NCBI GenBank assembly: GCA_001662425.1
Contig: BDDC01000099.1
Span: forward strand, 34,111 to 98,110
Reading direction: 5' to 3'
Source: Chlamydomonas sphaeroides
Lineage: Eukaryota > Chlorophyta > Chlorophyceae > Chlamydomonadales > Chlamydomonadaceae
DNA length: 64,000 bases
Part shown: in pieces, positions 55,420 through 64,000 of the stretch
Position numbering within the stretch: the first letter of the stretch is position 1
Layout: every line of letters starts with the position of its first letter
Made by a program: the position numbers and the translations under genes
The notes under the pieces: model-generated
Database searches by the model: none
Seen by the model: the letters and a program-made list of their open reading frames with translations, nothing else
What the model was told of the DNA's origin: nothing

Positions 55420-58400
55420 TCACGGCCGACTGCGGAGCGGGCGCCGCGCCCACCAGCTGACGTCAAGTTAAGCCTCGTCAATCATGCTCGAGGCGCAGCA
55501 CCAGGCGTCGGCCTGGCGCATTGTTGCGCGGGATGGCCAAGCGCGACCATCCTAACTTCCTAAAAGTAGGCAGGCAATGCAAGCTATCTAAACGAGGCCA
55601 CTCTGTAGCCAGGCTTATGGTATAATGCAAAGAGTGGGGCTCGCGGGTGCGCACTGCGTGTCCGTTGTGCAAACTTTTTCTTTACGACGCAGTGTGCACG
55701 AGTGCCGTCGTTGCTACAATTGAACGGCACGTATGCAACGCGCTAGCACAACGCAGAATTCGCGTTGGTGGCATCCTGGGGTACGGCGCTGGGCACATGC
55801 GGTTTTGAACGTACGGCACAACATTTGAGGAAGGTTATGCAGCAAGCGGGCCGCCGACGTAAGTTGCGTGTGTTCAGCAAGCGTGCGCCGAGCAGCGCTA
55901 CCATCTGCCTGACGGTGACGACTAAGCGGCCTGACGCCAGGAGGTCTTCCTGGTCCGACGCAGCGGCTGGCCCAACGCCGGTGCGTTAGTCAGCCCAGCG
56001 CAGGGGGTTCTCCTGGCCAGGGGGCCGCTCCTCGGGCCCACGTTCGCGAGGCACACCCCTGTCGAGCCCCGGCCCTTCAGCATCCATTCACCGAGCAGCC
56101 AGGCAGCGGAGCAAAGCCCTGCCATGGGCCCACCGCATCTAGTAAACGTGCTGCCTTCACGTTCGTTTGGTGACACCTAACTTCCTGTGGTAGCTTGTGG
56201 GCGTAGCTCCCGCCGCGCAACGGCTAGCGGTGCGGGCCCTGCCTCCTCACCGTGCTTGGCAGGCTGTTGCAATGGCGGCCGTAGGCTTGTGCGAGCGCGA
56301 GGCCAGGGGCCGGGGGCGCCGCCTTTTCTTTGCACGCAAGCGTAGCCCAGCCATGTTCAAGTGAAGGGACCAGAGGTCGCGTTCCAGACGCCGTCACGTA
56401 GAGCGCTGGTTGAGAGGGTGGTGGGCGCCTACGCAAGCAACGCCTTGAACTGAAGCAGCCCGATTGGTGGGGGCGGCCGGCAGCCCTAGATGAAGGACTG
56501 GGTGGGGGGGCACGCCCTTTTCCCATCCCGGACGGGGTCACCGAATTTCACAGCGTGGCTCGGCATAGCACGGTCCGGGGGGCCCAGCCGCCATTCGGTG
56601 CCGCACTCTCAGGGGACACCGTCATCCCCATGGCTCCTGCCGGTGCACCAAGGGCCAGTCCCAGGTGCCAGGAATCCAGTCAGCCACTCGCAGTGCTCCC
56701 GGATGTCACGACCAAGATCGACAAAAGTGACATAGGCCTGGGCATGGGAATCACGGCGGCGCGATACGGATCAATTCTGGCGTATGGACTGGCCAGGAGG
56801 GAGGGACTGGGACTGCCAGCGTGCTGCGCTTTGCCACGAACGTAGTGTGTCACGACACACTGCGCAAGCGCGCCTCCACGCCTTGCACTCGACTGCGGGC
56901 ACGACCTGGCCGGCCCCTTATGTTAGCCCCGTGCCTGCTTGTTGTGCAGCGCAGGAAAGGGGGATTGCATTTTGGAAAGGGACCGCACCAGGCGGCTCGA
57001 TGGAGGCAACTCGAGCCCCTCTCGATGTACGAAAAGCGTCAGCGGCGAGCCCCGACTACAGAACACCGTTCTGCGTTGCCAACCTCCCATCTGCAGACAC
57101 CATGTACGTGCCTGCTGCTCGCCTGACAGCCGCTTACCAAGTTCACCGCCTTCCTGCCCCGTCAAACAGGTTTACTCCTGATTGCGTGGGGTAGGGGAAA
57201 AGCGGTTTGGCGCCGCGCCAACGGCTACACAACACACCCCAACAGCAGCCTTTGCCAATGCTACTCGGCCCGGGAGGCGGCAGCCCCAACAGGAGGACTC
57301 GAGGCCGGTACTCCAACGCAGTCGCTGCATCCCCCCGTTTGCTACAGCAGCCACCATTGCGACCAGGGCTGCAATGCGATGTGGCGCGGCGCAAGTTCCA
57401 GAATCCCATGGACAACGTTGGGTTTTGCAAGTAGGCCACGTCCTGAACTCAGCCTAGCCTGCAGGGACACCCCGGGAGACGCCTCCCCTGGGCACACCCG
57501 ACATCCCCTCGGCCCTAACCGCCTCCAGAACCCTTAGGGAAAGGGAAATTACAGATGAGCAAGGGGCCGCAACGGGAGCCAGAGCTCCCTTGGCCCCTAA
57601 GCGCACGACCACCGGCGGCACGCCCCACGCGGCGACGAGCCGCAGCCCCACGCACGCCGCCCCCACAAGGAGGCGCGCTCGCGAGCCAGCCGCGCAGCGC
57701 GCATAGGCTGACCTCCGTCCCAGCCGTCACAGCGAGTCACTAGGACCACTCAGAACCATAACGGGCCGGACTCGGGAGCCAGACTTTGGCACCTTAGCCC
57801 TAACCGCCTCCATACTCACTGAAAGAAAGCACGCCGACGAGGCTTCGGTGGGATTTCCGATGCAAGTACGGCACGGCGGGCAAGGTCGCTCAGCTTGCAG
57901 AGCTTCCTGACTTGTCATGTTGCTTCGAGGATGGGGCAGTGGCAAATGTTGGGCATATGTGCTTGGGCTCACGAGCTGCGCCGGGGCCTGGGGTTGGGGA
58001 GGAGAAAGGGAGAGCGCAAGCAATCAGCAGGGCCGAGGGCCGAAGGCCGCCATATGCCTTCACTCTTCAGCTTATGAGCCGTGCCAGGGGAGAGCAGTAT
58101 GTCAGTATGTCAGAGCCGAGCGAAAGATATGGCGCTCCATCCCTGGTGTGGAGCCGGGGTATAACAAGAAGAGCTGCTGTAGGGGCGGCGGGGAGGAGCG
58201 GGGAACTCGGGGCAGTACGGGGTTGCACAAGGTCCCCGCTTCCGTGGCGGGGCTGCTGGCGCAAGTATAGCACAAATTGAAACACACTCGCACAACGGAA
58301 GCTGACCTCGATGCCTATCCCACGCTTGCATAGCATGGAAGAACAATCGGAAGCGTCGAGGCAGTAGCAGCCTGCCCCTAACCACATATTAGGAGCTTAG

Positions 58401-58426
58401 TGATGAAGTCATAGAAGCGGACCAGG
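55420..58426. promoter_or_regulatory. 3-kb divergent intergenic region between PTB and GPHR genes
   Basis: Both flanking genes start here and run outward, so it should hold two promoters. I found no exon. It contains dispersed-repeat copy 2 (56560-56836) and a short direct repeat, CCCTAACCGCCTCCA (57513 and 57798). I looked by eye for the phosphate-response site GNATATNC near the transporter start and did not find a convincing one. Confidence 0.45.
56560..56836 (+). repeat. Dispersed repeat, copy 2
   Basis: Counterpart of 39858-40140. The shared blocks keep the same order and orientation with many substitutions, e.g. CCAGGAATCCAGTCAGCCAC and CCAGCGTGCTGC. No open frame is shared. Confidence 0.6.
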
Positions 58427-61400
58427 ATGGATGTGCTGGGCCTGGCGCTGGGGAGCATTTGCTTCCTAGCGTGCTTTGCCGTCGGCTGGTGGTTCTTAAA
58501 TCGGAGCCTTTACAACCATCTTGAGGAGCGCGACTACAAAGTGCAGGCGCGCTTGCTTTGCACCCGACAGCTTCCGTCGAGCGCGCGAAGCATCCAGCTC
58601 GTCTCCCCTCGCCCCCAGGCGCTATGGTCCATCGTGTTCGCCATATCGTGCAATTTCATCATCCTGGTGCTCTTCGAAATCGTGGACGTGATGGACCCCG
58701 GGTCAGTGCCACGGACCAGGGGTCCACGGCGGCCGCACACGCCACGCTCACCCGCCGCATTCCGCCTCCCACCACAGCATGCGGCAGTTCGCCTGGTACT
58801 TCAACGTCTACGGCATGCACGCACTGCTGCTGGGCGTACTGCCGTACTACCACAGCTACCGCCTGCTCGTTAGCGCAGGTACGCTGCCCCCAGCTGCCGT
58901 AGAACGTCCCCTCCACGCCCAACCTCCCCCACCCTCACAGCCCTCGCCCCTGATCACTCCCCGCCCTCTGCCAGGCACGCTCCGTCGCGGCCACGTGGCC
59001 GCCGGCGCAGGCCTCATCTGGCTGGCCTTCATGTACGGCTTCTGGCGGCTGGGCACCTACCTGCCCGGCGTGCCGCCCGCCACCGTGGGCAGCATGCTCA
59101 GCATGCAGCAGGTGTGTCATGACGTCAGCCCCCTTTGGGTGGCAGCAGTTGGGAACTGGGGTTAATGCGAAGATGCCGAATGGGGCCTGGCGCAGGGGCT
59201 GGCCGCGGTGGGGCCGCATGCTCCGCATGCAGCACGTGTGTCATTTCCCCGGCCGGGCAGGGGCTGGGGGATTGAAACCTGGGGCTTGAGAACTGCCTGA
59301 CCACAGGCGCGGCCCCCGGGGGCATGCGACAGCTGCGGCCGCACCCCTTCCCTGGGCGTCTTTGGGGAGGGCAAACGGCAAAGGCAGCGGTGCAGGGGAG
59401 CGACGGGGGCTGAGCCTGGGCCTGTGCCAGGCCCCATGTGCTCGAGGGCCTGTTACAAGGGGAGGGCAGGGGACGCGGAGCAGGGCCTGGGTGCGGCCTG
59501 GACCTGGCCGTCGGTGCGGGCCGATCCCTGGGCTGGGTGTACGGCTGCTGGGGGCCGTGGGTGGGGCCTGGCAAGCGCCAGGGGCTAGGGCCGGGGCGGG
59601 CAGGGGCCGGGCCGGCGCACGTGGGGGCCGGGGCTCGGCCAACTTGCCTTCGGGTAATGAGCGCTGGGGTCTGCCATCGTGGCGCGGCGGCGACCCCGTG
59701 GAGCCCGGCAGTACTTGGCCTCGTCCGGACTCCAGGGGTGGGGGTGATCTGCCGCTTGTGTGGCACGTGTGGTCGCTTGCAGCGGTCCTGTCCCAGCGTC
59801 CCTCGCTCACTTTGCAGCTCCCGATCTTGTCGTGCCCCGTCCTGCCCCATCCTCGCCACACGTCGAGGCCATCAGCCGCCTCGGCGCGGCAGGCGCTTGG
59901 CTGATCTGGCCCCGACGTAGCCTCCCCTCACCTGCCGGCTTCCCAGCCGACAGCGCCCTCACCTTCGTGTCAGCCCGTGTCCACCTGCCCATGCTTCCTC
60001 ACGGCCCCCCAGGCCATCAGCCGCGTGGGCGTGCTAGGCACCTGGATGATCGCGGTGCTGTCGGGCTACGCGGCGGTCAGCTTCCCGTACTCGTACCTGT
60101 CGCTCTTTGTGCGGCCTGTGGAGGCATTTGAGATCAGCGCCATGGAGGAGCAGTGCCGCCAGGTGCGGAAGTGGGCCGGGCTGAGGGTTGCGGGCCGCGA
60201 GGGGCCCGAGGCTGCTAGAAGGGGGGCCATGGGGGAGCAGAGGGGCCAGGCGCGGCCTCTGGGGTTGGGCCAACAGAATCAGGGTAAGAGGGCAAGAGCA
60301 GTGCCGCCCGGTGCGAGGGGCCAGGTGCGGAAGCGGTCACTCCGGCAAGGGAGTGTGGGCGTGGGAAGGCAAGCGAGGGACGAAAGCGGGCAGCGGCGGA
60401 GGCGCGTGCCGGCAGCGGACCAGGGAGGGTGTGGGCCGCGAGGGGAGTCGCAACGGGCCATTGACTGCCCTCGGAGGCGGCACGGTGCCGGCATGCATCG
60501 CCGCCCGCTGCTGCGCAAGAGGGGGCTGCGCGCGGCAGCGCACCCAGCAGCGGCCGTGTCGCCGAGCCGCGTGGCGGCCAGGATGTGACGCCGCGCGCCC
60601 GCCCCGCCATCCCGGACTCCGCCGCCGCAACAGCCTCCGTCCCCGTGCCGCGCAGACGCAGGCGCTGTGCGAGGAGAAGCGCCGCCGCATCGAGCTGGCG
60701 CGCCAGGAGATGGACCGTATGGCGGAGGGACGCAAGCCCGGCGGCGGCCTGGCCGGACTGGCCGGACTCGGCGGCGCGCTGGGGCTGGTCGGCGGCGGCG
60801 GCAGCCGCAGCAGCCTTCACAGCGCCGGTGGCTCGCCCGGCGGCAGCGTCACCGCCGGCGTGGGCCTGGGCGGCGGCGCCGCCGGCGGGGCGTCTTCGGC
60901 GCTGCTGCCTGGCGGCGCCGCCACCGGCAGCAGCCTGAGCTCGCGGCTGGGCGGGGCGCTGGGGGGCTTCATGTCCTGGCGCCACCCGGCTACGCCGGCG
61001 GACACGATCCGGGCGCTGGAGACCGAGGTGTCGTCGCTTGAGAGCCTGTACAAGTGGGTCGGGGCCGCGGGGAGGGAGGGTGCAGTGCAGGGCGGCGTGA
61101 GCGCGCTTGCCTCGCTGTCCCCACTTCTCTCTGGGCGTATCGTAGCAGCTGCCTCGCATGGAGGAAATTCCCATGTCTCGCGCACGGACAGGGTGGATTT
61201 GCCAAGGAGGGTGCCTACGGGCCGGGTCGGGCGGCCTTACAGCTTGCATGGGCTGCGACGCGGGCTCGGACGAGGAGCGCAAGCGGAGGCAGGGGCTGGG
61301 CTGTGGCTCGGCCGCGGCCCGCGGCGTCATGCTCCGTACTGGCCGGCGGGGCGTCGTGCCTATGGTGCCTGCGGACGAGCCCTGCACCTTGCCGTCGTGC

Positions 61401-64000
61401 TCCTGCCCAACGCTCGGCGCTGGCGGCGGCGCCGGCGGGGCTGCGGTCGGCCAAGCCCTCCGCTGCCTGCAGCTGTTGCCGCCTGCCCCGCTGCGCTTGA
61501 CCCTTGCGCTCGGCTCTCTCCCTTTCCCTGCTTTCCGTTCCCTGTTGCCTGCTAGGACGCTGGCGGTGGAGCTGGCGGAGCTGCGGTCGGAGCGCAGCCG
61601 GGCGCTGGAAAGCCGCACGATTGCGGGGCACATCAAGAACCTGCTGGGGTACGCCATGAGCGCGTACTGCGTGTACAAGTGAGTCGCGCTGCAGGAGGGG
61701 CCGGGAGGCGAGGTGGGGGGGGGGGTCAGGGAGCCTGTACGTTTGGGGGCCATTGTAGCGGCAGCGGAGTCTCTCCGAAGCCTGCGACGGATGGCCTGCG
61801 CTCGCCAAGGCAAGGGCGAGGGTGTTGTGTCGGGTCGGGCGTGGAGTAGCACCACAGCGCCAGTGCTGAGATGCACCGTATGCGCTACATGGTATGCGTG
61901 TTGCTGCGGTACTCTGCAGGATGTACACGTGCCTCAAGGCGCTCATCTGGGGCGAGGACCTTGTGTCGGACACCGTGGGGCAGCTGCTCAGCTTTGCGCT
62001 GCGCCGGGTCAGCCACGGCTCCATCAACGTGGACGTGCGGCTGCTGTCGCAGGTGGGCGGGGCGAGGCGGAGGGGAAGGGGGCGCGTGTGTGCGTTGTGT
62101 TTTCAACTTTATAGGGCCGAAATAGAAAACCACCCCGCACGCGGCAAGCCCCGTTGTGTGTGCGGGTGTGGGTCCACGGCGTGCGGGGTGGTGCGAGGTG
62201 CGGCGGCTGCCGCAGGTGGGCCGGCGGGAATAGGGATGAGGGCAACTTCAAGCGCGCGTGTTTGGACCGTCGTTGCCGGGAGTGAGCGCCGGGGGCAGGG
62301 CGTGGCAAAGGCTCTGGACCGGCTCTGAGCTCTCACCGGCTGCGGGCAGGCTGCAGCCAGTGGGCGGGGCAGCGTGCAGAGGCCGTTGGTGCACGGTCGT
62401 GGCCCTGCCCCGGAGCGGTCCCTGCCCGCTGTCCCAAACCGGTCCGCCCGGCCGCCCACCCTCGCCCTCCACGCTCGCCCTCCCGGCCGCACAGTACCTC
62501 ACTCTGGCCTTCATCGGCGGGGTGAGCGCCACCTCGCTGAGGGGCTTCCTGCGCAACCTACGCAAGGTGCGGCGGGGCGAGGCCAGGGGCTGTCCGACAG
62601 GGCATCACGGGGGTCGTCAGGCAAGCGCGAGCCGGCAGGAGGGCTGCGGAAATCCGCGCACGTGAGGGGGATGCAGCCGGCTAGGACGGGGGTCGTGTGG
62701 AATGCTGCTGGCCCTTTGGGGGGGCATCAATCCGGTATAAGGGGCTCCCTGCAGACCCTCCTACCGGTGCGGCCAGGCCGCCGCTCGGCTGGCGGCCTTG
62801 CGGCGGCCCTCGCGCACGGGGCGGGCGGCCTCGGCCCCGCGAGTCAGCCGCCACACCCCAGCACCCGCTACGGACTGAGTGGACAAAGCCCTTGCTTGGG
62901 CGACGTCCGGAGCACTTCTGACCGCCGTCCTGTCGCGACCGTCCGTTCCCCGCCCGCAGCTGTTCTCGTTCGTGCGCGGCGCCGGCACCGCCTCCAGCCT
63001 AGTGCTGCTGCTCACAGAGGCGAGTGGGCGGGCGTCGGGGCTTGGGTTTGACTGGGGTGGTCAGGCGGCTGCTGGGCACTGGGGTTGCGGCGGGCAGGCC
63101 CTCGTTCCGAATGTCCGGCCGCTGCGCACCCTCGTGGGAGCGCCCTGACCACGGCCCATGAATGTTGCCCTCACGGCTCCCGAGCACCGAGACCCTCCCT
63201 CCCCTTGCTTGACACCGTCGCCTCCCCCAGGTCACCGGCTTCTACGCCGTCTCCTCGCTGCTGCTCATCCGAAAGAACGTGCCCCTGGCCTACCGCGCCG
63301 CCATGGACGCGGCCATGGGCGGGCAGCTGGACTTCCAGTTCTTCCACAGGTGGGCGACTGGGCGAGAGGGGCCCCATCCCCCATGTGTGAGCAGCTGAGG
63401 TGCGCCCCGGCCGGGTGCCACCCAGCAAGCCCCGCTGGGCTCAAAGACCTGCGCCGTCCGGCCGCGACTCAGCCGCGGCCCCGGCCACCGCCGGGAGTGG
63501 TGCGTGCGCGCTGCTCCGTCGCCGCCGCCCTGCTGCGCGCCAGGTTGACCCAAGGGCCTGTCACTGGCGCCTCACTCACCACGTCCGAATCACTCGTCAG
63601 CATGTGCCAACATGCTGATCATGCGCCCGTCGCCGCCCGCCCTGCGCCAGGTGGTTCAACGGCCTGTTCCTGGCCTCGGCGCTGCTCACCTTCCTGCTGC
63701 TGTATGGGCAGTACCAGGCCCACAGGTGTGGGCCGGGGGCTGACGAGGGCGCCCTGCTTTGCGCTCATCCCGTGTGGCCGGCCCGCCCTCACCCCTGTGC
63801 CGGCCATCCCAAATCGCGCCTGGCGCTCCTGCCATGGCCTTCCGCTGCCGCTACCATCCCTACCTCCCCTGCTGTCCCGCGCACGCCGCTCGCGCCCGGC
63901 TCCTTGCCGCTGTTGCCTATCTGCTCCCTCCTGCTCAACCTCCCTCCCGCCCCCCCCCAGGTACGACAGCCTGGAGCTGCTGCCCACCACCACGTACTAC
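58427..64000 (+). CDS. GPHR: Golgi pH regulator / GTG family (GPHR) multi-span membrane protein, 3' end outside window
   Basis: In animals GPHR supports acidification of the Golgi through anion conductance. Plant homologues GTG1/GTG2 were proposed as ABA-binding G-protein-like receptors, which is disputed. Thirteen exons join in phase: 58427-58540, 58619-58701, 58778-58878, 58975-59111, 60013-60162, 60656-61053, 61556-61678, 61920-62052, 62495-62566, 62960-63019, 63231-63349, 63651-63725 and 63961 on (535 aa, open at the right edge). The N-terminal half has about five membrane spans (VLGLALGSICFLACFAVGWW, VLPYYHSYRLL, GVLGTWMIAVLSGYAAVSFP). A charged loop with EEKRRRIELARQEMDRM and LESLYK holds a Gly/Ser-rich insert. 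The C-terminal half carries YLTLAFIGGVSATSLRGFL, FYAVSSLLLIRKNVP and LDFQFFHRWFNGLFLAS, as in ABA_GPCR-domain proteins. Intron 10 starts with GC (GAG/GCGAGT). Confidence 0.93.

Noticed and set aside
60215..61876. Minus-strand open frame of 553 codons
   Set aside because: It is antisense to GPHR exons 6 and 7 and has shadow composition. GPHR is conserved on the plus strand.

Overview
The window looks like nuclear DNA of a volvocine or Chlamydomonas-type green alga. It is very GC-rich, and its genes are split into many short exons with GT-AG introns, typical donors being GTGCGT, GTGAGT and GTAAGG. Ala/Gly/Ser/Gln-rich low-complexity stretches are common, and TGTAA poly(A)-type signals occur after some genes. 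There are no operons, ribosome binding sites, CRISPR arrays or phage-like features. All gene models below were built by hand, joining exons by splice consensus, phase and family conservation. Species cannot be named from this window.

Left part (1-20423). The 5' part of a bacterial-type alpha-2-macroglobulin gene runs leftwards off the window. It is divergent from a PA-TM-RING-H2 ubiquitin ligase gene. Next come an unrecognised 252-residue protein with a tandem repeat that copies its own splice donor, a complete four-exon SUMO gene, and an unrecognised 332-residue protein with an organelle-targeting-like N-terminus.

Central part (20424-48058). An eight-exon WDR83/MORG1 beta-propeller gene is followed by a 2108-residue low-complexity protein of unknown function and an Aurora-like serine/threonine kinase with an 11-nt exon in its activation segment. 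A long gene-poor stretch (37197-42115) holds a sequencing gap of 347 N and a dispersed repeat. It is followed by a single-exon 470-residue low-complexity protein and another 4.5-kb gene-free stretch.

Right part (48059-64000). An 18-exon PiT/PHO4 phosphate transporter gene (PTB type) on the minus strand has a 709-residue Gln-rich loop in one giant exon. A 3-kb intergenic region with the second copy of the dispersed repeat separates it from a Golgi-pH-regulator (GPHR/GTG) gene that runs off the right edge.

The genes do not form an obvious pathway. Two (RING ligase, SUMO) belong to protein-modifier systems, two (WDR83, kinase) to signalling, and two (PiT, GPHR) are ion or phosphate membrane proteins. 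The most unusual features are structural: GC-AG introns, tiny exons beside giant low-complexity exons, repeats that duplicate splice sites, and a bacterial-type A2M in an alga.
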